Positions 17,585-27,900 of a DNA stretch of 64,000 bases are shown here, piece after piece; the stretch's first letter is position 1, and the number at the start of each line of letters is the position of its first letter. The translations under genes and the position numbers were made by a program. The stretch is from Streptomyces sp. CB02058 (lineage in GTDB: Bacteria; Actinomycetota; Actinomycetes; Streptomycetales; Streptomycetaceae), in assembly GCF_001905505.1 (NCBI RefSeq), contig NZ_LIPG01000001.1, forward strand, positions 1,527,764 to 1,591,763, in the 5' to 3' direction. The notes beneath the pieces are model-generated. The model was not told the origin of the DNA and ran no database searches. It was given only the letters and a program-made list of their open reading frames with translations.

Positions 17585-18082
17585 ATGAGCACCACCCAGA
17601 GCGACAGGCTGCGCGGACTGCTGGAGCCACTCGTCAGCGCCAAGGAGCTGGACCTCGAGGAGATCGAGGTGTCCCGGGCGGGCCGCCGCCGGGTGCTGCG
17701 GGTCGTCGTGGATTCCGAGGACGGCGTGGAGCTCGACACCTGTGCGGAGCTCAGCCGCACGATCTCCGAGACGCTGGACGAGACCGACGCCATGGGCGAG
17801 GGCGAATACGTCCTCGAAGTGAGCTCTCCGGGCGCCGACCGCCCGTTGACCGAGCACCGCCACTACGTACGCGCGACCGGCCGTCTGGCCAGGCTCACCC
17901 TGAGCGAGGGCGGCGAGCTGGTGGCCCGCATCCTCGGGGTCGACGACGAGGGGCTCGATCTCGAAGTGCCGGGCGTCAAGGGCCGCAAGCCCACGGCGCG
18001 CCGTGTCGCGTTCGACGAGATCGCCAAGGCGCGCGTGGAGATCGAATTCAACCGCAAGGACAAGAAGGAAGAGGAGGCGTAG
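17585..18082 (+). CDS. rimP: Ribosome maturation factor RimP
   Basis: 165-residue factor for 30S subunit assembly. The RimP fold shows [20 protein letters not shown] and [20 protein letters not shown], the family signature; a second small beta-barrel domain covers about 105-165. It opens the block rimP-nusA-ylxR-infB-DUF503-rbfA-truB, which couples transcription antitermination, initiation and ribosome assembly. nusA starts 2 bp after the stop, so the pair is co-transcribed. Confidence 0.95.
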   Translation: MSTTQSDRLRGLLEPLVSAKELDLEEIEVSRAGRRRVLRVVVDSEDGVELDTCAELSRTISETLDETDAMGEGEYVLEVSSPGADRPLTEHRHYVRATGRLARLTLSEGGELVARILGVDDEGLDLEVPGVKGRKPTARRVAFDEIAKARVEIEFNRKDKKEEEA

Positions 18083-18084
18083 CC

Positions 18085-19125
18085 GTGGACATCGATGTGA
18101 AGCTTCTGAAGGGCTTGGCGCAGGACAAGGAGATCCCCTTCGACGTGCTCGTCGGGGCGATCGAGTCGGCCCTCCTCATCGCGTACCACCGCACCGAGGG
18201 CAGCCACCGCCGTGCGCGCGTCGAGCTGGACGCCAACGGCCATGTCACGGTGTGGGCGAAGGAGGAGGCGGCCGACCTCGAGGAGGGCCAGGAGCCCAAG
18301 GAGTTCGACGACACCCCGTCCGGCTTCGGCCGTATCGCCGCGACCACCGCCAAGCAGGTCATCCTGCAGCGCCTGCGCGACGCCGAGGACGACCGCACGT
18401 TCGGCGAGTACGCCGGACACGAGGGTGACGTCGTCACCGGCCTCGTCCAGCAGGGCAAGGACCCGAAGAACGTCCTGGTCGACATCGGCAAGCTGGAAGC
18501 CATCCTGCCCGTGCAGGAGCAGGTGCCGGGCGAGGAGTACACCCACGGCCTGCGGCTGCGCACCTACGTCGTCCGGGTGGCCAAGGGCGTCCGCGGCCCC
18601 TCCGTGACGCTCTCGCGCACCCACCCCAACCTCGTGAAGAAGCTCTTCGCGCTGGAGGTCCCGGAGATCGCCGACGGCTCGGTCGTCATCGAGGCCATCG
18701 CCCGCGAGGCCGGCCACCGGACCAAGATCGCCGTGCGCTCCACCCGCGCCGGGCTCAACCCCAAGGGCGCCTGTATCGGCCCGATGGGCAGCCGTGTGCG
18801 CAACGTCATGGCCGAGCTGCACGGCGAGAAGATCGACATCGTGGACTGGTCGGACGACCCGGCCGAGATGGTCGCCAACGCGCTGTCACCCGCACGGGTG
18901 AGCAAGGTCGAGGTCGTGGACCTCGGTACGCGCTCCGCACGGGTGACCGTGCCGGACTACCAGCTGTCGCTGGCGATCGGCAAGGAGGGGCAGAACGCCC
19001 GTCTGGCCGCCCGGCTCACCGGCTGGCGCATCGACATCCGTCCGGACACCGAGACCGACGCCGAGCGCGACATCGCCGACCGTGAGCGCGCCGAGCGCGC
19101 CCGGGAGCGGTCCGAGCGCGGCTGA
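18085..19125 (+). CDS. nusA: Transcription termination/antitermination factor NusA
   Basis: 346 residues, GTG start 2 bp after rimP. The N-terminal RNA-polymerase-binding domain ([19 protein letters not shown]) is followed by an S1 domain ([20 protein letters not shown]), then KH1 and KH2 ([20 protein letters not shown] and [20 protein letters not shown], both with GxxG loops). It ends in a charged arginine-rich tail and lacks the C-terminal acidic repeats of the enteric protein, as in other actinobacteria. It acts in elongation, pausing and rRNA antitermination. Confidence 0.96.
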   Translation: MDIDVKLLKGLAQDKEIPFDVLVGAIESALLIAYHRTEGSHRRARVELDANGHVTVWAKEEAADLEEGQEPKEFDDTPSGFGRIAATTAKQVILQRLRDAEDDRTFGEYAGHEGDVVTGLVQQGKDPKNVLVDIGKLEAILPVQEQVPGEEYTHGLRLRTYVVRVAKGVRGPSVTLSRTHPNLVKKLFALEVPEIADGSVVIEAIAREAGHRTKIAVRSTRAGLNPKGACIGPMGSRVRNVMAELHGEKIDIVDWSDDPAEMVANALSPARVSKVEVVDLGTRSARVTVPDYQLSLAIGKEGQNARLAARLTGWRIDIRPDTETDAERDIADRERAERARERSERG

Positions 19126-19268
19126 CCGGACCCGTGTCCGGGCCGCTCGGGCGGCCAGGACCGGGTACGAAGGAATAGATCGAGGCGGGATGCCGCTGAG
19201 ATCACGACAACATCCGTTCGATTTTTGCCCCAAAGGGGTGAGGTCGGTGCGGGGAGGTAGACTTAAAC

Positions 19269-19547
19269 GTGTCTGGCCGGACGCACGCCCGCGCTTGCCC
19301 CGAGCGAACCTGTGTGGGATGCCGGGAGCGAGCGGCCAAGAGCGAGCTGCTGCGCATCGTGGTGGACGAGGGTGAAGTTGTCCCTGATCCACGCGGTACG
19401 CTGCCCGGCCGGGGTGCGTATGTTCACCCCGCCTCTGTATGTCTCGACCTGGCGGTCCGCCGCCGGGCGTTCCCCCGGGCCTTCAAGGCCAAGGGGCCGT
19501 TCGATTCCGCCGCACTGCAGCGGTTCGTCGAACGGGTGACACCGTAA
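19269..19547 (+). CDS. ylxR: YlxR-family RNA-binding protein
   Basis: 92 residues from GTG 19269, with GGGGAGG 11 bases upstream. The family signature is [19 protein letters not shown] followed by [16 protein letters not shown]. YlxR proteins are small, basic and encoded between nusA and infB; a nucleic-acid-binding and regulatory role has been proposed elsewhere. A small hairpin lies 12 bases after the stop, before the infB leader. Confidence 0.92.
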   Translation: MSGRTHARACPERTCVGCRERAAKSELLRIVVDEGEVVPDPRGTLPGRGAYVHPASVCLDLAVRRRAFPRAFKAKGPFDSAALQRFVERVTP

Positions 19548-19558
19548 GAAAGTGAACG

Positions 19559-19574
19559 GCACGGGTCCCCGTGC
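19559..19574 (+). terminator. Small hairpin after ylxR
   Basis: GCACGGG / CCCGTGC with only two unpaired bases in the middle; a weak terminator or RNA processing site. Confidence 0.4.
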
Positions 19575-19614
19575 GGTCAGGTACCTCGCGAGTTGGAAGT
19601 AGGTCGAGATTGCG

Positions 19615-19657
19615 ATGAGCACTCGATGAGTACGCGATGAGTACGCCCATGAAGTAG
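19615..19657 (+). promoter_or_regulatory. infB leader: three chained micro-ORFs with ATGA overlaps
   Basis: Three tiny reading frames follow one another. The first is ATG 19615 to TGA 19629 (Met-Ser-Thr-Arg). The second is ATG 19626 to TGA 19640 (Met-Ser-Thr-Arg). The third is ATG 19637 to TAG 19657 (Met-Ser-Thr-Pro-Met-Lys). Each stop overlaps the next start as ATGA and the period is 11 bases. An AGGTCGAG sequence lies 7 bases before the first ATG. The chain ends 38 bases before the infB start. It looks like a re-initiation leader; function inferred, not shown. Confidence 0.6.
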
Positions 19658-19661
19658 CGAC

Positions 19662-19682
19662 GGTCCGGCGGTAACCCGGACC
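19662..19682 (+). promoter_or_regulatory. Hairpin just before the infB ribosome binding site
   Basis: GGTCCGG (19662-19668) pairs with CCGGACC (19676-19682) over a CGGTAAC loop, 5 bases after the last micro-ORF and directly before the AAAAGGAG ribosome binding site. It may gate infB translation or act as an attenuator. Confidence 0.6.
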
Positions 19683-19695
19683 TAAAAGGAGCGAA

Positions 19696-22600
19696 GTGGC
19701 TAAGGTCCGGGTATACGAACTCGCCAAGGAGTTCGGCGTGGAGAGCAAGGTCGTCATGGCCAAGCTCCAAGAACTCGGTGAATTCGTCCGTTCGGCGTCC
19801 TCGACGATCGAGGCGCCGGTTGTACGCAAATTGACTGACGCACTGCAGGGGCCCGGCGGCAACGCCGGCAAGTCCGCTGCGAAGCCTGGCGCGCCTCGTA
19901 AGGCCGCCCCCGCAAAGCCCGCGGCGCCGTCTCCGGCCGCCGCGGCACGTCCTGCTGCCCCGAAGCCCGGCGCCCCGGCCCCCAAGCCGGCCGCTGCCGA
20001 GGCCCCGGCGAGCAGCGCCCCCGCGGCGCCCTCCGCGCCGTCGGCCGGCCCCCGTCCGGGCCCCAAGCCCGCGCCGAAGCCCGCCCCGGTCACCCCGGTG
20101 CCCGCCGCGGAGTTCTCGGCTCCGGCCCCGGCCCAGCAGCCGTCCGCGCCCCAGGCCCCGCGTCCCGCGGGTGCCACGCCGGGTCCCCGCCCCGCCCGTC
20201 CGGCTCCGGCCGGCGGTCAGCGTGACGGTGGCCGCGGTGGCGAGCGTGGCGGCGAGCGCGGCGGAGACCGTCCCGCACGTCCCGCGGGCCAGGGCGCACC
20301 GCGCCCCGGCGGCGCACGTCCGGCCGGTCCCCGTCCGGGCAACAACCCCTTCACCTCCGGCGGCTCCACCGGCATGGCGCGCCCCCAGGCGCCCCGTCCC
20401 GGCGGTGCCCCGCGCCCCGGCGGCGGTCAGGAGCGCCCCGGCGCCCCGCGCCCCCAGGGTGGTCCCGGCGGCGCCCCGCGTCCCCAGGGCCAGGGTGGCG
20501 CACGTCCCTCCCCGGGCGGCATGCCCCGTCCGCAGGCTCCCCGTCCGGGCGGTGCCCCCTCGGGTAACCGTCCGAACCCGGGCATGATGCCGCAGCGTCC
20601 CGCTGCCGGCCCGCGTCCCGGTGGTGGCCCCGGCGGCGGTGGCCGCGGTCCCGGTGGCGGCGGCGGTCGTCCCGGTGGCGGCGGTCGTCCCGGTGGCGGC
20701 GGCTTCGCAGGCCGTCCGGCCGGTCCCGGCGGTGGCGGCGGCGGCTTCGCCGGCCGTCCCGGTGGTCCCGGTGGCGGTGGCGGCGCAGGCCGTCCCGGTG
20801 GTGGCGGCGGCTTCGGCGGTCGTCCCGGCTTCGGTGGACGTCCCGGCGGCCCGGGTGCCCGTGGTGGCACACAGGGTGCGTTCGGCCGTCCCGGTGGTCC
20901 CGCGCGTCGTGGCCGCAAGTCGAAGCGTCAGAGGCGCCAGGAGTACGAGGCCATGCAGGCCCCGTCGGTGGGCGGCGTCATGCTGCCTCGCGGCAACGGG
21001 CAGGCTGTCCGGCTGTCGCGCGGTGCGTCCCTGACCGACTTCGCGGAGAAGATCAACGCCAACCCGGCGTCGCTCGTCGCCGTGATGATGAACCTCGGCG
21101 AGATGGTCACCGCCACGCAGTCGGTCTCCGACGAGACGCTGAAGCTCCTCGCCGAGGAGATGAACTACGTCCTGGAGATCGTCAGCCCGGAGGAGGAGGA
21201 CCGCGAGCTGCTCGAGTCCTTCGACATCGAGTTCGGCGAGGACGAGGGCGGCGAAGAGGCCCTGGTCTCCCGTCCGCCGGTCGTGACCGTCATGGGTCAC
21301 GTCGACCACGGTAAGACCCGACTGCTGGACGCGATCCGCAAGACGAACGTCGTCGCGGGCGAGGCCGGCGGCATCACGCAGCACATCGGTGCGTACCAGG
21401 TCTCCTCCGAGGTCAACGGCGAGGACCGCCGCATCACCTTCATCGACACCCCGGGTCACGAGGCGTTCACCGCCATGCGTGCCCGTGGTGCGAAGTCCAC
21501 CGACATCGCGATCCTCGTGGTGGCGGCGAACGACGGTGTGATGCCCCAGACGATCGAGGCGCTGAACCACGCCAAGGCGGCCGAGGTGCCGATCGTGGTC
21601 GCGGTCAACAAGATCGACGTCGAGGGTGCCGACCCGACCAAGGTGCGCGGTCAGCTCACCGAGTTCGGTCTGGTGGCCGAGGAGTACGGCGGCGACACGA
21701 TGTTCGTCGACATCTCCGCCAAGCAGGGCCTCAACATCGAGGCACTGCTGGAGGCCGTCGTCCTCACCGCCGACGCCTCGCTCGACCTGCGGGCCAACCC
21801 GGAGCAGGACGCGCAGGGTATTGCGATCGAGTCCCACCTCGACCGCGGCCGCGGTGCCGTCTCGACCGTCCTCGTCCAGCGCGGAACGCTGCGCATCGGC
21901 GACACGATGGTCGTCGGCGACGCGTACGGCCGTGTGCGGGCGATGCTCGACGACAACGGCAACAACGTCCAGGAAGCGGGTCCCTCGACCCCCGTCCTGG
22001 TGCTGGGTCTCACCAACGTCCCGGGTGCCGGCGACAACTTCCTGGTGGTCGACGAGGACCGTACGGCCCGTCAGATCGCCGAGAAGCGTGCCGCCCGTGA
22101 GCGCAACGCCAACTTCGCCCGCAAGGGTGTCCGGTTCTCCCTGGAGAACCTGGACGAGGCGCTCAAGGCCGGTCTGGTCCAGGAGCTCAACCTCATCATC
22201 AAGGGCGACGCGTCCGGTTCGGTGGAGGCTCTCGAGTCCTCGCTGCTCCAGCTCGACGTCGGTGAAGAGGTCGACATCCGGGTCCTGCACCGCGGTGTGG
22301 GTGCGGTCACCGAGTCGGACATCAACCTGGCGACCGGCTCCGACGCCATCGTGATCGGCTTCAACGTGCGCGCCGCAGGGCGTGCCGAGCAGATGGCCGA
22401 GCGCGAAGGCGTGGACGTCCGGTACTACTCGGTCATCTACCAGGCGATCGAAGAGATCGAAGCGGCCCTCAAGGGCATGCTCAAGCCGGAGTACGAAGAG
22501 GTCGAGCTCGGCACGGCGGAGATCCGCGAGATCTTCCGCTCGTCCAAGCTGGGCAACATCGCCGGTGTGCTGGTCCGCTCCGGCGAGGTCAAGCGCAACA

Positions 22601-22794
22601 CCAAGGCGCGCCTGCTGCGCGATGGCAAGGTCATCGCGGAGAACCTCAACATCTCCGGTCTGCGTCGCTTCAAGGACGACGTCACCGAGATCCGCGAAGG
22701 CTTCGAGGGCGGTATCAACCTCGGAAACTTCAACGACATCAAGATCGACGACGTCATCGCGACGTACGAGATGCGCGAGAAGCCGCGAGGCTGA
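19696..22794 (+). CDS. infB: Translation initiation factor IF-2
   Basis: 1032 residues. It is the GTPase that delivers initiator tRNA and joins subunits. The N-terminus has the IF2N motif ([19 protein letters not shown]), then a ~350-residue Pro/Ala/Gly-rich region with repeated GGGRPGG-type units, expected to be disordered and typical of Streptomyces IF-2. The G domain has G1 GHVDHGKT (534-541), G2 GGITQHIG, G3 DTPGHEAF, G4 NKID and G5 SAK; domains II, III and the fMet-tRNA-binding C2 domain follow. GTG start with a strong AAAAGGAG 7 bases upstream. The leader carries three micro-ORFs and a hairpin. Confidence 0.97.
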   Translation: MAKVRVYELAKEFGVESKVVMAKLQELGEFVRSASSTIEAPVVRKLTDALQGPGGNAGKSAAKPGAPRKAAPAKPAAPSPAAAARPAAPKPGAPAPKPAAAEAPASSAPAAPSAPSAGPRPGPKPAPKPAPVTPVPAAEFSAPAPAQQPSAPQAPRPAGATPGPRPARPAPAGGQRDGGRGGERGGERGGDRPARPAGQGAPRPGGARPAGPRPGNNPFTSGGSTGMARPQAPRPGGAPRPGGGQERPGAPRPQGGPGGAPRPQGQGGARPSPGGMPRPQAPRPGGAPSGNRPNPGMMPQRPAAGPRPGGGPGGGGRGPGGGGGRPGGGGRPGGGGFAGRPAGPGGGGGGFAGRPGGPGGGGGAGRPGGGGGFGGRPGFGGRPGGPGARGGTQGAFGRPGGPARRGRKSKRQRRQEYEAMQAPSVGGVMLPRGNGQAVRLSRGASLTDFAEKINANPASLVAVMMNLGEMVTATQSVSDETLKLLAEEMNYVLEIVSPEEEDRELLESFDIEFGEDEGGEEALVSRPPVVTVMGHVDHGKTRLLDAIRKTNVVAGEAGGITQHIGAYQVSSEVNGEDRRITFIDTPGHEAFTAMRARGAKSTDIAILVVAANDGVMPQTIEALNHAKAAEVPIVVAVNKIDVEGADPTKVRGQLTEFGLVAEEYGGDTMFVDISAKQGLNIEALLEAVVLTADASLDLRANPEQDAQGIAIESHLDRGRGAVSTVLVQRGTLRIGDTMVVGDAYGRVRAMLDDNGNNVQEAGPSTPVLVLGLTNVPGAGDNFLVVDEDRTARQIAEKRAARERNANFARKGVRFSLENLDEALKAGLVQELNLIIKGDASGSVEALESSLLQLDVGEEVDIRVLHRGVGAVTESDINLATGSDAIVIGFNVRAAGRAEQMAEREGVDVRYYSVIYQAIEEIEAALKGMLKPEYEEVELGTAEIREIFRSSKLGNIAGVLVRSGEVKRNTKARLLRDGKVIAENLNISGLRRFKDDVTEIREGFEGGINLGNFNDIKIDDVIATYEMREKPRG

Positions 22795-22806
22795 TCAACG
22801 GGGAAT

Positions 22807-22880
22807 CCCGGGGGGTCACCCCCGGGCTGACCTCCACGGTCGGGGCCGGTCGACGGGTCGTATTTCCGTCGATCGGCCCC
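22807..22880 (+). terminator. Tandem hairpins after infB
   Basis: First hairpin: CCCGGGGG / CCCCCGGG (22807-22814 with 22819-22826, loop GTCA). Second: 15-bp stem 22842-22856 with 22866-22880, one G-U pair, 9-base loop. Together they make a probable terminator or processing site between infB and the DUF503 gene. Confidence 0.75.
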
Positions 22881-22962
22881 GGCCGTTCCGTGTACGGTTC
22901 TGGGTGTCCCCGCCAAGCGATGGCGGGGCGCGACCCCGAACCGGCGGGACATCCGGACACAC

Positions 22963-23259
22963 ATGTATGTGGGGACTCTGTCCTTCGATCTGCTCCTCGG
23001 CGACGTACGGTCGCTGAAGGAGAAACGCTCCGTCGTCCGCCCGATCGTCGCCGAGCTCCACCGCAAGTTCGCGGTGAGCGTCGCGGAGACCGGCGGGCAG
23101 GACCTCTACCGCAGGGCCCAGATCGGTCTTGCCGTGGTCTCCGGGGACACCGGGCACCTCACAGACGTACTCGACCGGTGCGAACGCATGATCGCGGGCC
23201 GGCCGGAGGTGGAGCTGCTGTCCGTACGACGGCGGCTGCACAGCGACGAAGACGATTGA
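22963..23259 (+). CDS. DUF503 family protein (YlxP-like)
   Basis: 98 residues, small alpha-beta protein. MYVGTLSFDLLLGDVRSLKE followed by KRSVVRPIV and the later QIGLAVVSGDTGHLTDVLDR are hallmarks of DUF503/YlxP. Members are regularly encoded between infB and rbfA and are thought to take part in ribosome-related work; the biochemical role is not established. rbfA begins 25 bp downstream with AAGGAGA as its ribosome binding site. Confidence 0.92.
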   Translation: MYVGTLSFDLLLGDVRSLKEKRSVVRPIVAELHRKFAVSVAETGGQDLYRRAQIGLAVVSGDTGHLTDVLDRCERMIAGRPEVELLSVRRRLHSDEDD

Positions 23260-23284
23260 GCAAGGCTAAGAAGGAGACGGACCA

Positions 23285-23746
23285 GTGGCCGACAACGCGC
23301 GGGCGAAGAAGCTGGCGGACCTCATCCAGGTGGTGGTCGCCGAGAAACTGCAGCGCGGCATCAAGGACCCGCGTCTGGGCACGCACGTGACCATCACGGA
23401 CACCCGGGTCACCGGCGACCTGCGGGAGGCCACGGTCTTCTACACGGTCTACGGCGACGACGAGGAGCGGGCCAGCGCGGCCGCGGGCCTGGAGAGCGCC
23501 AAGGGCATCCTGCGTTCGGCGGTCGGCGCCGCGGCGGGGACGAAGTTCACCCCGACCCTGGCCTTCGTGGCCGACGCCCTCCCGGACAACGCCAAGGCGA
23601 TCGAGGACCTGCTCGACCGGGCACGTGCCTCGGACGCCAAGGTCAGGGAGGCGTCCTCAGGCGCGAAGTACGCCGGGGACGCGGACCCGTACCGCAAGCC
23701 GGAGGACGAGAACGACGAGAACGACGAGGACTCGCCTTCCGCATGA
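23285..23746 (+). CDS. rbfA: Ribosome-binding factor A
   Basis: 153 residues from GTG 23285, preceded by AAGAAGGAGACGG. The KH-like fold shows KKLADLIQVVVAEKLQRGIK, TITDTRVTGDLREATVFYTV and the C-terminal helix LPDNAKAIEDLLDRAR. It binds the 30S subunit late in 16S maturation. It has an acidic, Asp/Glu/Asn-rich tail of about 20 residues. The stop overlaps the truB start (ATGA), so expression is coupled to the pseudouridine synthase. Confidence 0.95.
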   Translation: MADNARAKKLADLIQVVVAEKLQRGIKDPRLGTHVTITDTRVTGDLREATVFYTVYGDDEERASAAAGLESAKGILRSAVGAAAGTKFTPTLAFVADALPDNAKAIEDLLDRARASDAKVREASSGAKYAGDADPYRKPEDENDENDEDSPSA

Positions 23747-24648
23747 CGCAGAACAAGCAGGACAGGACGCCGGACGGACTTGTCATCGTCGACAAGCCGT
23801 CCGGCTTCACGTCACACGACGTCGTGGCGAAGATGCGCGGCATCGCCCGGACCCGGCGGGTCGGCCACGCCGGCACGCTGGACCCCATGGCGACCGGCGT
23901 GCTGGTGCTCGGTGTCGAGCGGGCGACCAAGCTGCTCGGCCATCTCGCACTGACCGAGAAGGAGTACCTGGGGACGATCCGGCTCGGCCAGGACACCGTC
24001 ACCGACGACGCGGAGGGCGAGATCACCTCGTCCACCGACGCCTCGGGGGTGACCCGCGAGGGCATCGACGCCGGGGTGGCCGCCCTCACCGGCGCGATCA
24101 TGCAGGTGCCGTCCAAGGTCAGCGCCATCAAGATCGACGGCAAGCGGTCCTACGCCCGGGTGCGCGGCGGCGAGGAGTTCGAGATCCCGGCCCGTCCGGT
24201 GACCATCTCGTCCTTCCGGGTCTACGACGTCCGTGAGGCGGTCGCCGAGGACGGTACCCCGGTCGTCGACCTGGTCGTCTCGGTCGTGTGCTCCTCGGGT
24301 ACGTACATCCGCGCCCTGGCCCGCGACCTCGGCGCCGGGCTCGGCGTCGGCGGCCACCTGACGGCGCTGCGGCGCACCCGCGTCGGCCCGTACGGTCTCG
24401 ACGCGGCGCGCACCCTCGACCAGCACCAGGAGGAGCTCACCGTGATGCCGGTCGCCGAGGCGGCCGCGTCGGCGTTCCCCCGCTGGGACGTGGACGAGAA
24501 GCGCGCCAAGCTGCTGCTGAACGGCGTACGGCTGGACATGCCGTCGTATCCGCCGGGGCCGGTCGGGGTCTTCGGGCCCGACGGGGCGTTCCTGGTGCTC
24601 GTCGAGGAGCAGAAGGGCAAGGCCAGAAGCCTCGCCGTCTTCGCCTGA
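23743..24648 (+). CDS. truB: tRNA pseudouridine-55 synthase TruB
   Basis: 301 residues. It isomerises U55 in the T-loop of tRNAs. Motif I is KPSGFTSHDVVAKMR; the catalytic Asp is D47 in VGHAGTLDPMATGVLVL; motif SAIKIDGKRSYARVRGGE and VVCSSGTYIRALARDLG follow; a small PUA-like domain ends the protein. ATGA overlap with rbfA. A 14-bp terminator follows. Confidence 0.96.
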   Translation: MTQNKQDRTPDGLVIVDKPSGFTSHDVVAKMRGIARTRRVGHAGTLDPMATGVLVLGVERATKLLGHLALTEKEYLGTIRLGQDTVTDDAEGEITSSTDASGVTREGIDAGVAALTGAIMQVPSKVSAIKIDGKRSYARVRGGEEFEIPARPVTISSFRVYDVREAVAEDGTPVVDLVVSVVCSSGTYIRALARDLGAGLGVGGHLTALRRTRVGPYGLDAARTLDQHQEELTVMPVAEAAASAFPRWDVDEKRAKLLLNGVRLDMPSYPPGPVGVFGPDGAFLVLVEEQKGKARSLAVFA

Positions 24649-24749
24649 CGAGGGCCCCGGGCACGCGTCAGGTCCGAGGACAGGACGTGTCCGCTGCGGA
24701 GAGTGCCTCTCGGCCTCCGCGCCGGCCGGCCTCGTCCGCCGAGAGCTCC

Positions 24750-24789
24750 ATCGTGGAGCGGGCAGTCCCCCCGGCGCCCGCTCCACGAT
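24750..24789 (+). terminator. Terminator closing the nusA-truB block
   Basis: Perfect 14-bp inverted repeat (24750-24763 with 24776-24789) with a 12-base loop, about 100 bases after truB. Confidence 0.85.
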
Positions 24790-24920
24790 CCCCCTCCCGC
24801 GACCATCCCTGTCCAGCCGAACCCTCCGATTCACCCCAATGGACGGGCGCTCGGAGTGACTGGGGGGTGTGAGGGGGGCGCTTTCGCTCCCTCGACTTCG
24901 CGTCGCGATCACCCGGGATC

Positions 24921-24926
24921 TACCGT
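24921..24926 (+). promoter_or_regulatory. Possible -10 box for a leaderless start
   Basis: TACCGT ends 6 bases before ATG 24933, which has no good Shine-Dalgarno (CGGAGC touches the start). The spacing fits transcription starting at or next to the start codon. No clear -35. Confidence 0.4.
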
Positions 24927-24932
24927 CGGAGC

Positions 24933-27900
24933 ATGGGCAGCGGGGACCGGTCGAAACTGGTGAGAATCTGTGATCAGGCCGGCCGGCCGCGGGGCACCGG
25001 ATTCGTCGCGGACGACCGGGGCACGGTCGTCACCAGCCATCAGGCCGTCGCACGCTCCGTGCCCCTGACCCTGCACGCCTCCGACGGCCGCAGCTGCACC
25101 GTCGGCCACGGCGACATCACCGCCCTGCCCGCTCTCGGCCTCGCCCTGCTGCGCACCGGCGGTCCCGAGGTCCTCGGCGTGGAGCCCCTCCCCATCGCCG
25201 TGCGCGAAGAGATCGTGACCGGCACCTATGTGCGGATCGCCGCTCACGGCTGGCGCGAGGCACGGGTGCTCGGGGCGACCCCCGCGGTCTACACCGAGGG
25301 CGGCCGCGAGCACGAGGTCCCCGGGGCGCTGGAGCTCGCCATGGGCACGGACGGGCGCGACGCGCTGCGGTCCGGCGGGGCAGCGGTCGGAGGGCCCGTC
25401 ACCGACCCGCGCACCGGAGCCGTCCTGGGCGTGCTCTCCACCGCCCTGCGCGCCGGACACGAGGCCGCGGGGCTCGCGGTCCCGCTGTCCGGTGAGGACG
25501 TCCCGGGGCCGCTGACGGAGGTGCTCCGGCGCAACGCGAGCGGCGTCCCCGGTTACGGCTGCGACCTCAACCTCGCGGGCGCGCTCCAGCTGACCGCCAC
25601 CTCGCTCGGCCACGCCGACAGCCGCCCCTGCCCCACGGAGGCCGTCGAACGCCCCCGCGTCAGCGCGGAGTTCACCGCCTTCGAGACCGGCACCGGGCCC
25701 GTGCTCGGGCTGGTCGGCACTCCCGGGACCGGCCGCACCACCGAACTGGCCGCCCTGGCCGCCCGCCGGGCCCGCGGGCCCGTCCCCGCCCTCACCCTCT
25801 GGCTGCGCGGAGCCGATCTGCTGGCCGAGGACGCCTCGGTCACCGACGCGATGGTCCGGGCCCTGCAACGCTCCGGGCGCATCCTCACCGCCGCCGGGGC
25901 CCGGGGCGACATGGCGTCCGCGACCCCCGAGCGGGTGGCCGCCCTCGCCGCGGAGTCCGGGAGCCCGCTGCTCGTCGTCGTGGACGGCCCCGAGGAGATG
26001 CCGCCCCTGCTGGCCCACCGGCTCGCCGGCTGGACGCGGGCGAGCGCCGGATGGCTCCGGGCCCACGGCGTGCGCATGGTCGTCGCCTGCCGTCCCGAGC
26101 ACTGGGAGACCGCGGGCGCGCTCTACCCGCCGGACGCCCTGCACGGCCCTGAGCGGCCCGCCGGAGGGCTGCCGCCCGCCGTCCGGCTCGGCGATCTCAC
26201 GGCCGACCAGGCCGAACGGGCCGCAGAGCGCTACGGCATCCCTCCCGGCGCCCTCGCGCCCGGCCACGACCGGCACCCCCTCACCCTGCGCCTGCTCGCC
26301 GAGGTGCGCGAGGCACTGCCCCCCGACGTGCCCGGCAGGCCCGGCACCGAGGAGGTCTTCGCCGCGCACCTCGACCTCAGCTGCGTCCGGATCGCGGTCC
26401 GGATCGGGGCGCAGGCCGAGCCCCGGCTCCGGGGCACGGCGGTCCGCAGACTGGCGGCGAAGGTGGCGGGCCAGGTCCACGAGGCGGCCAGGCGCTGCCT
26501 CGGCCCCGGCCAGGGCGAGCTGGACCGGGCGGCCTTCGAGGAGATCTTCCCCTGGCGCACGGGATGGGCCTCGGCGGTCCTCACCGAAGGGCTCCTCGTG
26601 CCGGCCGGCGCGGGATACCGCTTCGCCCACGAGGAGCTGGGCGACTGGGTCCAGGGAGCCCATCTGGACCTGGACGCCGCGCTGCACTCCCTGGTGCACC
26701 GCTGGCACGGCGAGGGGGCGCAGCAGGAGGCCGGGGACGCCGCGCCGGAGGAGTTCACCGGCGAACCCCGCAACCTCCCGGTACCCCGCCATCGCATCGG
26801 CCCGGTGATCCAGGCCATGCTGCTGCTGGAGCGGCGGCAGGGGTCCGCCGCTCTGGCCCACCGGATGGCCGACCTCATCGAGGCGATGGACCGGCTCTCC
26901 GCGGCCACGGGCACCGGAGCCCGGCACTCCGACGCCGCGTGGTGGGCGGCCCACCTGCTGCGGGAGAGCCTGCTCAGGGTGCCCGACGCCCGGCCGTGCC
27001 TCGGCGTCCTGCGGGTGCTCACCGGGCGGATCACCCGGCGGTCCCTCTCCGCGTCCGCCGGCCGCCCCGGGGCACTCGGTCCCTACGGTGAGTTCGGCCC
27101 CTGGTTCTGGCGCCGCGTCCGGCTGCCCGAGGACGACCGGATCGACCTCCTGCGCAGGCTCCTCCCCGCCGACGCGGCCCCGCGCCCGGACGGCGGCGAA
27201 CGCTATCTGGACGCCGTGTCCCGGCGCCTCGCCGCCCGGCCCGGGAGCGTGCAGCCGCTGCTCTGCCGCTGGTTTACCGACGAGAGCCCCCTGCCCGCCC
27301 AGGAGGGCGCGCCGGGGCGGCTCACCGTGGCCGCAGCCGCCCAGGCGCTGCTGTACGCCCGCCGTGACCTGGCCCTCGACGACCTCACCGAGGCGCTCGT
27401 CGACACCTCCCACCCCCGTGCTGTCGAGCTGCTCGCCGCCCTCGCCGAGGAGGAACCGGCCGCGTTCTGCCGGGCCGTCGACCGGTGGGCCCGCGACGAG
27501 GAGCGCCCCGCGCGCCGGGCCGCGGCAGCCGCCCACGCCACGCTCACCACCGGCCGCGCCCTCGCCCCCGCCGACCGGGCCCTGCTGCGGGGCGCGGCGC
27601 TCACGCTGCTGGCCCGCCCGGACGACACCGCCCTGCACGCGCAGGCGCTCACCGTCCTCGTACGCGATCCCGGGACCGGGGGCCGCTATCTGCCGCAGGC
27701 CCTGCGCGTCTTCGCCGCCGGGGACCCCCGGCTGCCGCTGTCCCTGCTGACCGATGTGTTCCCCGAGCACCCCGAGCCCGTGCTGGCCGCGCTGCGGGCC
27801 CGTCTGTCGCTGCCCGGGGAGGCCGCCGACGACGTACTGCGCGAGCTCGCGGGGCTCGGCACCCCCGCGCTGGCGCTGCACGCCCCCGGTCTCGTACGCC

